A DNA stretch of 64,000 bases from Pseudomonas marginalis (GTDB taxonomy: Bacteria; Pseudomonadota; Gammaproteobacteria; Pseudomonadales; Pseudomonadaceae): NCBI RefSeq assembly GCF_900105325.1, contig NZ_FNSU01000003.1, positions 1,426,001 to 1,490,000 of the forward strand, read 5' to 3'. The position numbers were made by a program, and so were the translations under genes. Shown here piece after piece: positions 19,601 to 28,012 of this stretch (the stretch's first letter is position 1; each line of letters opens with the position of its first letter). The notes under the pieces are model-generated. The model searched no databases and was not told the DNA's origin. It saw nothing but the letters and a program-made list of their open reading frames with translations.

Positions 19601-20270
19601 CGGCAACCTGGACGCCGAACAACTCGACGGCGCCCTGGCTGCGCTCAATCAACACTTGGCCGACGGCGAAAAACACTGCGCCGAACTGCGCGCGCGCCAG
19701 TCCGAAGACCAGCGTCGCCAGGACGCCAACAGTGCCCTGGCCGAACAGATCGCCAAGGCCTATGACGAGTGGCAACGCTGGGCACGCCTGAACGCACTGA
19801 TCGGCTCGGCCACCGGCGATACCTTCCGCAAGATTGCCCAGGCCTACAACCTCGACCTGCTGGTGCACCACGCCAACGTGCAACTGCGCCAACTGGTGCG
19901 CCGCTACCGTCTCAAGCGCGGCGGCAGCATGTTGGGCCTGCTGGTGATGGACACGGAAATGGGCGATGAACTGCGCTCGGTGCATTCGTTGTCCGGCGGC
20001 GAGACGTTCCTGGTGTCCCTGGCCTTGGCCCTGGGCCTGGCGTCGATGGCGTCCAGCACCTTGAAGATCGAATCGCTGTTTATCGACGAAGGCTTTGGCA
20101 GCCTCGACCCCGAGTCCCTGCAATTGGCCATGGACGCCCTCGACGGCTTGCAGGCCCAGGGGCGCAAGGTGGCGGTGATCTCCCACGTACAGGAAATGCA
20201 CGAGCGCATTCCGGTGCAGATCCAGGTCAAGCGCCAGGGCAATGGCTTGAGCACCCTGGAGGTCAAGTGA
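16632..20270 (+). CDS. sbcC: Exonuclease subunit SbcC (SMC/Rad50-like ATPase, 1212 aa)
   Basis: ATPase partner of SbcD. Walker A GPTGAGKST with K43; long coiled coils rich in Gln, Glu, Ala and Leu fill about 180-590 and 640-1050. The zinc hook CPVC is at residues 604-607, midway between the coils. The signature LSGGE is near 1118 and Walker B SLFIDEGFGSLD near 1152. Length matches Pseudomonas SbcC. The ATG overlaps sbcD by ATGA, and the stop overlaps the GTG of the next gene. Confidence 0.97.
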   Translation: MKILAIRLKNLASLAGPFEIDFTAEPLASAGLFAITGPTGAGKSTLLDALCLALFGAVPRLGDTGQAKMPDADSDISIGDPRTLIRRGTGGGYAEVDFVGVSGRRYRARWEANRARDKASGKLQNSRQSLIDLDSDQLLASQKTEYKTQLELALGLNFEQFTRAVLLAQSEFSAFLKANDNERSELLEKLTDTALYTQLGRRAFDKAKEAKDTHKHLQDQATGVVPLAPEARAELDQQFDAAQQQLKTQQAQLKQLELQHTWLKELREWQDRQRSATEQLQRAQADWDSQDAQRQDLSRLDQLAPQRHQFARQAELDTLLTPLATQIQAHIEQQAELHTRQAQAQQQQASAQAALAEALKAQGDAVPLLRQAFEAQNTLAHLTRDLAKRNEEKQQHEAACAEGQTLLKGLQDRHAHVAERLQRLAAELERSSALAPLSDAWNAYRDRLQQLMLIGNRLKKGQAELPQLEQRATSAAEKFAQQREALDLLYQEAGAEPHAVAEQVQLLASLLQDNRKQQRAFEDLSRLWDSQQQLEQQAVALTQKLADAAQQRDQLNQTGLQTKAELAVAEQTLTVTKQLLERQRLARSASVEELREQLQDGQPCPVCGSHEHPYHQPEALLQSLGRHDDNEEATAQKAVDTLKEKLTELRGEVGGLIAQQKEFLQQQEHLVTQQQALQPSLDAHPLAASLFNQDAAKRSHWLAQQLSQLTQSITQDEQRQAALLNLQQNAGRLQQQLQAAQDSSQQTRQLMLDQQRELSNDRERLDEELNAFANLLPADTLEGLRSDPAATFMQLDQQVSQRLEQLGHQKDELAEQQERQQAIEKEHTHQQHRQQQLEALNQQFTELAAQRQAAQEKLGALLGEHASAEHWQQQLEQAVVQARQSETDANQQLQDICNQLIQLAADLKARQERRQSLEAEQQALQTRTHEWRALHPELDDEGLARLLAFDDTHIATLREHLHSSEKAVEQAKVLLQEREQRLAEHQALHNGNLDAEQLDGALAALNQHLADGEKHCAELRARQSEDQRRQDANSALAEQIAKAYDEWQRWARLNALIGSATGDTFRKIAQAYNLDLLVHHANVQLRQLVRRYRLKRGGSMLGLLVMDTEMGDELRSVHSLSGGETFLVSLALALGLASMASSTLKIESLFIDEGFGSLDPESLQLAMDALDGLQAQGRKVAVISHVQEMHERIPVQIQVKRQGNGLSTLEVK

Positions 20271-20860
20271 GCGAGGCGCTGCTGTATTCGTTCCGGCGCT
20301 GCCCCTATGCGATGCGCGCACGCCTGGCGCTGCGCTACTCGGGGGTGGCGGTGCGGATTGTCGAGGTGAGCCTCAAGGCCAAGCCGGCGGAGATGCTGGC
20401 ACTGTCGCCCAAGGGCACGGTGCCGGTGCTGGTGGCGGATGGCGTGGTGATCGACGAGAGCCTGGCGATCATGCAATGGGCCTTGGCCCGGCATGATCCG
20501 GATAACTGGTTATTGCAGGGCGATCCAGCGGTACTTGAGCTGATCGCCGAGAACGATTCAACCTTTAAACATCACTTGAATCGATACAAGTACCCCGAGC
20601 GCTATCCCGAGCAGCCGGTGGAACACTATCGAGCCGAAGGCGAGGTGTTCTTGCAGAAGCTCGAGGGGTTGCTGGCCCAGCGCGCCTATCTGCTGGCCGA
20701 CCACCCTGGCCTGGCGGACATGGCGCTTGCGCCGTTTATACGGCAGTTTGCCCACGTGGACCGCGAATGGTTTGCCGGTACGCCGTACAAAGCGTTGCAA
20801 CGCTGGTTGGAAGACTTCCTGCAATCGCCCCTGTTTATCGGCGTGATGGCGAAGGCTTAG
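20267..20860 (+). CDS. Glutathione S-transferase family protein (197 aa)
   Basis: N-terminal thioredoxin-like domain beginning LLYSFRRCPYAMRARLAL, with the CPYA motif of the GST/glutaredoxin-like N-domain, cis-Pro region GTVPVL and ESLAIMQW. The all-helical C-terminal domain (about 85-190) includes LADHPGLADMALAPFIRQF. GTG start at 20267 overlaps the sbcC stop (GTGA) with GGAGG just upstream, so it is translationally coupled to sbcC. The substrate is unknown. Confidence 0.9.
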   Translation: MSEALLYSFRRCPYAMRARLALRYSGVAVRIVEVSLKAKPAEMLALSPKGTVPVLVADGVVIDESLAIMQWALARHDPDNWLLQGDPAVLELIAENDSTFKHHLNRYKYPERYPEQPVEHYRAEGEVFLQKLEGLLAQRAYLLADHPGLADMALAPFIRQFAHVDREWFAGTPYKALQRWLEDFLQSPLFIGVMAKA

Positions 20861-20982
20861 CCTTCGATCAGACTCAACAACCGCTCGCGAGCGATCTCCG
20901 GTTCGCCGTCCGTCAACTGCGCGGATGACAGGATCGGGGTGGAATAAAGGGCGAGGATAAGTGCGGCGAGTCGAAGTGCCAT
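20857..20982 (-). CDS. Possible very small exported peptide (41 aa)
   Basis: A minus-strand frame encodes MALRLAALILALYSTP, a clear signal-peptide-like hydrophobic start, ending ERLLSLIEG. Its stop overlaps the stop of the GST gene in the opposite direction. The ribosome site is weak (GGAA about 12 bases away). It could be a real secreted micro-peptide, or the remnant of a longer gene. No family is recognised. Confidence 0.4.
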   Translation of the reverse strand: MALRLAALILALYSTPILSSAQLTDGEPEIARERLLSLIEG

Positions 20983-21080
20983 GCTGTCGATTCCATGAAA
21001 GAGCGCGTCAATATTTAAGCGTCAATTTAAACACATGGCAATGCGCCATTACCTCATTTTTTTCTTCGACAGCTGCACAA

Positions 21081-21126
21081 ACGCCAAACCACTCGAACGC
21101 GCGTTTACGTTCCAGTGGTTTGGCGT
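21081..21126 (-). terminator. Strong hairpin after the 59-aa gene
   Basis: Thirteen-base-pair perfect arms (ACGCCAAACCACT 21081-21093, AGTGGTTTGGCGT 21114-21126) with further pairing inside (GAACG opposite CGTTC). It begins about 28 bases beyond the stop of the small minus-strand gene at 21154. The trailing T tract is short, but stem strength makes a terminator the likeliest role. Confidence 0.65.
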
Positions 21127-21153
21127 CTGCTTGTGTGCAGGGTCAATCAGCGC

Positions 21154-21333
21154 TCATTGCTGGGTCTTGTGATCCAGGGCGGCGTAGAAGTTGGCGCTCT
21201 GTTGCAGGTATTTCTGGGTGTAGGCGCTGGTGCTGGATTTTTTGCCGCTGACTTCCACGCTGGCGGCGGCAGGCAGGGCCACGGTGGCGGAAACGGCGGA
21301 GGCGGCGATGATGGAGAAGAGATTCAAGTTCAT
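21154..21333 (-). CDS. Small exported protein of unknown function (59 aa)
   Basis: Starts MNLNLFSIIAASAVSATVA with likely cleavage after PAAA (residue 24). The mature part is about 35 residues, polar and basic, ending AALDHKTQQ. An AGGG element lies about 10 bases before the ATG, and a strong hairpin terminator follows. The signal peptide, ribosome site and terminator together support a genuine small periplasmic or secreted protein. Function unknown. Confidence 0.7.
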   Translation of the reverse strand: MNLNLFSIIAASAVSATVALPAAASVEVSGKKSSTSAYTQKYLQQSANFYAALDHKTQQ

Positions 21334-21462
21334 GTCGGTAACCCTTGTGTTCGTTCGGTTGGGTGGCCGGGGAAGGCCTTGGAACCCAACTTACGCCCGA
21401 GGGTTGAACCTTAGAAATGCTTTGAAACAGTAGCCGCTATTAATACAATTAATACTAAGGGT

Positions 21463-21485
21463 CAGGCCCCGCATGGCGGGGCCTG
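21463..21485 (-). terminator. Terminator of the lactonase gene
   Basis: Ten-base-pair perfect GC-rich stem (CAGGCCCCGC and GCGGGGCCTG, loop ATG) 5 bases beyond the lactonase stop at 21490 on the minus strand. Confidence 0.7.
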
Positions 21486-21489
21486 TGGC

Positions 21490-22665
21490 TTATTGACGCA
21501 CCAGGAACTTGAGGTCGCTGGGCGCATCGATCGGCAATTTCTGCACGGTTTTACCCAGCAGGCCGGTCTTGGGGTCACGTTCGACCACCACGATTTCGTT
21601 ACTCTTCTGGTTGGCGATCAGCAGGAACTTGCCGCTCGGGTCCAGGCTGAACTCTCGCGGGTGATCGCCTTCCACCGAGCGCTGCTGCACCTGCTTGAGG
21701 TGCGCAGTGGCCGGGTCGATGCTGAACACCAGGATCTGATTGGCCGTGCCACGATTGCTCACGTAGAGGAACTTGCCATCGCTTGACGCGTGCAGCGCCG
21801 CGCCGGCTTTGTCCGACACCGGCTGCCCCGGCGCATAGTCCAGCAACTGGGTCTGTGTGAGCGTACCGTCGTGGTAATCGAACACCGCGACCTGGGCGCT
21901 CATCTCGGTGGTCAGCCAGGCATGCTTGCCATCTGCGCTGAACAGCAAGTGACGCGGGCCGCTGCCTGGAGGCAATTGCACCGAGGCCGGGTTGGCCGGG
22001 GTCAACGGCAGTTCGTGGTTGGCCTTGGGGTCATAACGGTAGGCAAACACCTTGTCGGCACCCAAGTCCTGCACAAACACGTACTTGCCATCCGGCGACG
22101 ACACCACCGAGTGCACATGGTTGGACGCCTGGCGCTCGGGGTTCACGCGGCTGGCGGGGTGCCCGCTCAACTGCACGGGCGCCGACAGCTTGCCGGTGGC
22201 GTCCACCGGCAGGATCGCCAGGCTGCCGCCCGGATCTTGCAGCACCGAATAGTTGGCGACGAACAGGTAGCGCCCATCAGCGGCGACGCTGGAGTGGGTG
22301 GGCTCGTTGCCCAGGCTCTGGACCTGGTTGATCAAGGTCAACTGGTGGCTCTGCGGGTCAATGCTGTAACTGCTCACACGCCCCACTGCGTCTTTCTGCC
22401 CTGGGCCGTTTTCGTTGACCACAAACAGGTGTTTCTGATCCTTCGAGACCGTCAGCCACGATGGGTTAGCTGCCTTGGCCGCCAGTACCGGCGCGCCCTG
22501 GAATTGGCCGGTGCGGCTGTCGAACTGCACGCGGTAAATGCCTTCGCTGGTACCGGCGGTGTAGCTGCCGACCAACAGCTCGTAGGTGTCAGCCGGTGCG
22601 GCGTGTACCGACATCGCACCGACACTGCCGGCCATCAGCAGCGGCCAGAATTTACGCATCATCAT
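21490..22665 (-). CDS. Exported beta-propeller lactonase (6-phosphogluconolactonase-like family, 391 aa)
   Basis: Signal peptide (MMMRKFWPLLMAGSVGAMS, cleavage after VHA) followed by a seven-bladed propeller of the Lactonase (PF10282-like) family: VGSYTAGTSEGIYRV at the first blade, NPSWLTVSKDQKHLFVVNE, SNHVHSVVSSPDGKYVFVQD, GPRHLLFSADGKHAWL and HPREFSLDPSGKFLLIANQ. Periplasmic location makes a cytoplasmic pentose-phosphate role unlikely; a sugar lactone in the periplasm is more plausible. I start at the first ATG of the ATG-ATG-ATG run (22665), which has GAGGA 8 bases upstream; the ATG at 22680 has no ribosome site. The start overlaps the 3' end of the next gene upstream. Confidence 0.88.
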   Translation of the reverse strand: MMMRKFWPLLMAGSVGAMSVHAAPADTYELLVGSYTAGTSEGIYRVQFDSRTGQFQGAPVLAAKAANPSWLTVSKDQKHLFVVNENGPGQKDAVGRVSSYSIDPQSHQLTLINQVQSLGNEPTHSSVAADGRYLFVANYSVLQDPGGSLAILPVDATGKLSAPVQLSGHPASRVNPERQASNHVHSVVSSPDGKYVFVQDLGADKVFAYRYDPKANHELPLTPANPASVQLPPGSGPRHLLFSADGKHAWLTTEMSAQVAVFDYHDGTLTQTQLLDYAPGQPVSDKAGAALHASSDGKFLYVSNRGTANQILVFSIDPATAHLKQVQQRSVEGDHPREFSLDPSGKFLLIANQKSNEIVVVERDPKTGLLGKTVQKLPIDAPSDLKFLVRQ

Positions 22666-22951
22666 CGGCTGGGTCCTCATCGTTATTGTTGCCGGTGAAC
22701 GCGCTCATGCAGATCAGGCGGTGCTCGCCCGACTCACCGGTCAGGGTCCAACTTTGCAAGGGCTCGTCGAAGGTGGCGGCCTGCACCTGCGCCGTGCTGA
22801 AGCTCCAGCGTTTTTCGGCACGGCCGTCCATGGCGGTGATCAGCAGCTTTTCATCAGCGAGCTGGAAGTCGAAGGCGTGCAGCCCGTCGATTTCAAGCAT
22901 ATCGCTGGCTTCAAGGACGGTTTTCAGGTTGTCGGCAGTCATCAGGATCAT
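22652..22951 (-). CDS. Small hypothetical protein (99 aa), possibly DUF5629-like
   Basis: Soluble, mixed alpha/beta, starting MILMTADNLKTVLEASDML with a hydrophobic beta pattern (DGLHAFDFQLADEKLLITAMDG) and an Asn/Asp-rich tail (NNNDEDPADDDA). Resembles small proteins restricted to Pseudomonas; the DUF5629 assignment is from memory and unsure. It overlaps the start of the lactonase gene by 14 bases, so both are probably cotranscribed. An alternative start at 22942 (MTADNL) is possible. Confidence 0.7.
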   Translation of the reverse strand: MILMTADNLKTVLEASDMLEIDGLHAFDFQLADEKLLITAMDGRAEKRWSFSTAQVQAATFDEPLQSWTLTGESGEHRLICMSAFTGNNNDEDPADDDA

Positions 22952-23095
22952 TCATCAGTTCATAAAGACGCTGATGATAGGCCAATCTCGCGCGCGTTTC
23001 CCCTCTTGCGGTAATCGACTACCACCTTTCCCCGCCAACCAGTCGCCATGCTTGGGCCGATACGACACTTCTTCAGCCACGGAATGGAATCTGCT

Positions 23096-26000
23096 ATGCC
23101 AACTACGCCCCCCCCCGCTGCCGCCCACACCCCCGACCTTTACCCAACACAGCGACGCCCCGGCCCAGGCGGTCAGCCGTCAGTTCGCCTCGCGCCCGAG
23201 CCTGAGAGCGGTGTTCGGGCAAATGCTGCAAAAAGCGATCAAAGAGCAATACCCGCCGCTGGACCTTGACGTGCAGCTTACCCGGCTAGCGGTCCCTAAC
23301 CTGGTCGGGGGCTGGGACCTTAAGCGCTTGCTGGATGTGGCGCTCGATTACGTGGGCAGCGGTACGCTGTTAGACACGGACACGGTCATCGACGGGCGCC
23401 GCTGCTTCCTGACCAACCGAGCGCCCCATCCCCTGACCTATGAGGCCGAAGCGATCAGAGAGCCGGATTTGCAACTGATCAAGGCAAAAATCCTCGACCT
23501 GACACCCACCCTGATGACGGTATTCCAGGACGCTCTGACAGATTACTGGAACCAGCCGGGCGACACCGGCCCTATCCGCTGGCAATGGCTGGGCGACCTG
23601 TTGGCCACAGGCTTGAGCAGCACCGCCAGCCTGTTACCGACCCAATACCAGCAACAACAAACAGCCCTGCACCACTTGACCGCTTACCCGGACCAAAGAA
23701 CGCGCCCGACGCCGGTGCAAGGCGGGGTGCATGCCTATTGCCTGGAAACGAGCATCGTCCAGGGCAGCCACACCGCCAACATCATGGAACCCGAATTGCT
23801 GGTGGTGCAGGCACAAAACGTCATGCTGTACCGCAGCAACGGCACATTGGAGTTCCATGATTCCCTTGAAGCCTTCACCCAGGCGCGGGGGCGGGACCTG
23901 TCGCGCCAGGTGCTGGCCGACAGCGTGACCATCAAACGTTATGAGCCCGATGGCAATAGCTTCGACACCCTCGCGGCCTTGCTGCTTAACCAACAACTGG
24001 AAGCGCTCGGCACCGTCGTGCTGCCGGCCAGCGACGGCCTGAACGCCTTGGAACAGCGCATTGCCGACACCACAGACCCCACGCCCTGGTTCATCCAGGC
24101 CCCGGCGCCGAGCCCGACCTTTGAGCACACCCTCCAGGCGAACCTTCCCGTGTGGCTGCAAACAGCGACACCCGGTGATCGTTTTGCCTACCGCCAACAG
24201 CTGGCTGAATTGGCACGCGTACACCGGCAAACAGCGGGGGCTTCGTTTCTGGATGGCGTCGAGAACCTGCATGACTTCACGCGCAATACCTTGCTCGAAC
24301 AGATCCACGCCGATCATCCCGAGGTCACGACGATTGATCCGGACGACCTTGAATTGACCTTCCATGTACCCGTCGGCGACCTGGGCAGCGGCTACCTCAC
24401 GCCCGTGTCCATGAGCCTGACGCAATTGGCGATCAAGAACCTGGCGGCCGCGCCCCAGGGAAGCCTGACCCTGCGCTCCAAATCCGGCGCGACGATACCG
24501 GCCTGGATGAACGCCGACTACCTGCTGGGAGAAAAAGGCCTGTTCACCAGCACCCAGGGGCTGATCGCTCGCACCAATATCGGCGAACGCTACCCCACCA
24601 CCCTCAGGGCCCTGTTGTTGGGCAACGACAGTGAAGCCCAACGCCGTGAAGCGTTGTTCGACCAAGCATTGCGCGTGCGCCTGCCACTGCAGGCCCTGGA
24701 GCACAAGATACGGGGCGAGCATGGCATGACCTGGCAAGGCTACCGTTATGTGCAGGCGTTGATGCAGCGCAGCGCCGCGGACCGGGTGGTCGACGACCTG
24801 AGCATTGTGATTCACGCCCTGGCCTTCCACCGCACACCGCATTCCAAGCCGGATGTGGTCAACAACATGTTCATTATCGAGGCGTCGGACCGTCAGGTCG
24901 GTCCACATATCCTCTACCGGCCGCTGTATCCGGACTCGCTACGCCAGTTTGCGAGCCGTGACGCGCTGTTGGGCGCCATTGCTGAGCCTGGCCCCCTGCA
25001 AGACAGTGTGCTCAGTTGGCTACCCGACCACGCCCGGCCGATCTACAGCAACAATGGCTTTGTCAGCCCGCATATCATCCGTTTTGGCCAGGGCGACGAC
25101 ACCGTGCAATGGCCGGCACCGGCACCCGCGCAGTTGGCGGACGATAGCAACGGGGTTGCAGTGCTGGGGTCTCTCGCCCAGTCGTTGGCCGCTGGCAACC
25201 TGACCCAATACCTGTACGGCAGCAACGCGCGGGCGCTGGTCGACCTGGCCGACCGTGACGCCGTGTCCAACGCCGAAAGCCGCTGGGCGATTTTGCTGGA
25301 GGGTGGCTGGCTGCTGTTCAACGCACTATTGCTGCCGTTGCTGCGCGGCCCCGCCATGGTCGCGGGCTGGATGGTACAACTGGCCGTCAGCCTGCAACAT
25401 GACCTGGAGGCCTTGCACGGCGATGACCCGGTCGCACGCGAACTGGCCTGGGTCGATGTCCTGCTCAATATCGGCCTGTTACTGATACACAGGGCGTCGG
25501 CGCAACATCCATCAATCGAGCCCGCTTTCACCCCAGCCAAACCGCCCGTGTCCAAGGCCTTGAGTACCTTGCTGCGACGACCTCCCACGCCGTCTGCACA
25601 CGTTGCGCCAAAGATTGAACAAGGCCCGGTTGGCCTGCCGTCCGAGCCGCCTGCGAGTGATCGTACCGAGGTGGACTTCATCCACTCCACCGCGCGTGAC
25701 GGTTCCCGACGCCGTCTGTTCAACGCGTTGCTCGAGCACCACGTAGCCTGGCCGGTGCCCGCTCCCTCTCCGGTCGAGTTGGGTGCCTTCAAAGGGTTGT
25801 ACCGCATTGGTCAGCAGTGGCATGCCTCGGTAGCCGGCCTGCTGTTCCAGGTCAGCATCGTTCCCGACGCAGGCGAAGTGTTCATCGTCAATCCACAAAA
25901 AAACCTGCACCCAGGCTTTAAGCTCAGCTACGACGGGCAAGGACGCTGGGCCTTGGACCTGGGTCTCAAACTGCGTGGAGGGGGGCCGAAAAACCGACTC

Positions 26001-27974
26001 AAGGCCAAGTTGGCGCAAATTGAACAGCAACGTGCAGAGGCGTGGCTGAAGGTCACTCGCCTGGAAAGCCAAATCCTTGAACAAATTGACCAAACCGCCC
26101 ATTTCTTCGACACCGTGACGGCAACCAAGAAACAATTTGAAGTGCGCGACCGCGAGTTGGCCCATGCAATGCAACGCCTGCGCCTGTCCCCTAATGACCC
26201 GTCAGCCGTCAGCGCCCACGCCGTTGAGGCGCGTAACAGGACCCGGGCTCGCTTGCACTTTCTCGTGGCCTATGAAAAGTACGCCCCGGTCACCGAGCAG
26301 TTACAGCAAAATCGCCGCGCGATAATCGACGCCTACGCGCAGGTCAAGGCGGCCGATGGCAAGTTCGATTATGAGTCCAGTTGCCTTGAACAGTACCAAA
26401 CCCTGCTGGCGGCGCAGGAGGTGGATGTCAGCTTCCTGGCGTCACTGCACACCGCCACGTTTGTGTCTGATCGGGGCGAGCTGATGAACGACCTGTTGCG
26501 GATGGAGCGCGACGAGCCGGCCAATCAGCGGTTGCTCGATATGACTGAAATGCACTTTGCCACCTCCGAGCGCCATGCCGAGTCCCTGATTGCTATCGAC
26601 ATGACGTTGGAAGAGATGGCGAACCGCCTCAAGACCGGGCCGGCAGAGCGCCTGAAGTTCCTCAATGCCATGCCCCATCGGCGCTTCTACAACCGCCTCT
26701 GTGCCATTGTCGAGCCGCTCGACCTGCTGGCGGCGTTGAGCATTGATGAGCTGAGGGAGCCAGCCACCGCCCAGGAAGAATACTTTATGGCGCGGCTGGA
26801 GACCTTGCACTTCCCTCAGGTCTCCGTAGAGCACTCGTACATCGACCTGTTGACCACCCAAGGCTTCACCTCTGCCGAGCGCAAAGAGGTGTTGGTGAAT
26901 GTGATCGAGCATTACAGCCGGCGCCTGCAGGCCTACCGCATGCTGATGGAACTGGACTCGACACTGCTGCGTCCGCGCTATATGCCGCTGTTGATCGAGC
27001 GCCTGGAAACCCTGCGCGCCGCAGCCGAGACAGACCTGGCGGATGTACTGCGCGAGGATGAATTCCTGCCTGCCCAGTTCGTGCGTTTCAAACCAGCGCA
27101 ACTGCCATCCCCGACCAAGCGCGTGTTCCGGTCGCGGGACAAAGGAACACTGGTGGGCAACCTGCTGCCCCCCGACGCCGAGATGCCCTTTCCAACCATT
27201 GTGGTCAAAAACCCGCTGACCGACGAAATCAGCGCGCGGTTCATGGAGCATCCCCATGAAGGCTGGGTGGAAATCGTCGACGCACCGCCGCAGCGCCCGG
27301 CACCCGTGCCACGCCAGCGAGCCCTGGCGACCCTGCGTACGGAAGCTCAGCGGCTGATCGATCAAATCACCGCCCTGGAAAAATCCATCGAGTTTCAGAA
27401 ACGCAAACTGGCCGACCCGCAGCGCCGTGACGACGTCAACCCACAAGACTGGAATGACATGTTCGGCCACCAAGCCAGGAAAATCGAGGCGATTGCCGAT
27501 GAAATCCAGGCCCATCACCTGGATAAGCCTGATGTCCCCCAGGCCCTGGAGCGCCTGCGCATGCGTGCAACGGACCTGCGCCGTCAGGGTGAGCAACACT
27601 GCATAGAAGGCTACAAGGCCCAGCGTCCGCGCCAGGAAAACATTGATTACCTGCGTCGCCATGCCGCCGTGGATATCGGCCTGGTGCATGGCCCGCAGCG
27701 CACTGGCGCGAATGACTATGTCTCGGAGTTTGCCATTCGCGAAAAGAACCGCGTCGACGTGCTGTGGTACGCGCATTTTCACTACAGCAGCGCCGACAGC
27801 CCGCGCGGCGACTACACCGCCGCCCACCTCAAACGCCCGGAACACCGGTTCACCACCTTCAAGGACCTGATCGCCAAGGCAGGCCCGGACAGCCACGTGA
27901 TCGTCAATGACCTCTACAGCCCCATCAACCGGCCGCTGGACCAACAACTGTTCCTCGTCCTGATACCTGAATAA
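23096..27974 (+). CDS. Giant dermonecrotic-toxin-like (DUF6543-type) protein, first of a tandem pair, ATG out of frame across a C9 tract
   Basis: The large open frame (about 1,625 residues if intact) contains DUF6543/dermonecrotic-toxin-like sequence known from giant Pseudomonas proteins. It has no in-frame ATG at its proper N-terminus. The likely start is ATG 23096 (GGAATGGA upstream), one frame away; the two join if the C9 run at 23108-23116 is read as C8, giving MPTTPPPLPPTPPTFTQ and then QAVSRQFASRPSL, which aligns with the second paralogue. Other features: YEPDGNSFD segment, a hydrophobic stretch near 735-775 (LLLPLLRGPAMVAGWM), an LKLRGG motif at 957-962, a coiled coil near 965-1030, and a C-terminal DYTAAHLK block near 1570. 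No LRR or NEL ligase domain is seen. Downstream in-frame starts would lose the conserved N-terminus. Either phase-variable or a base-count error. Confidence 0.75.
23108..23116. repeat. C9 homopolymer at codons 5-7 of the giant gene
   Basis: Nine consecutive C bases directly after ATGCCAACTACG. Frame restoration to the large downstream frame needs eight (or eleven) C bases. Confidence 0.9.
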
Positions 27975-28012
27975 ACCCCGCGTGGGGCTGACCGCCCATA
28001 AAAAGGATTTTT

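Noticed and set aside
16551..20321. Long minus-strand frames opposite sbcC
   Set aside because: Antisense of Gln/Glu/Leu-rich coiled-coil codons gives artificial Leu/Gln/Ala-rich frames; sbcC is unambiguous.
22596..23095. Upstream extension of the first giant frame to an ATG at 22596
   Set aside because: The extension lies antisense to the lactonase and small hypothetical gene, has no ribosome site and does not match the paralogue's N-terminus; used only as evidence that the frame is open.
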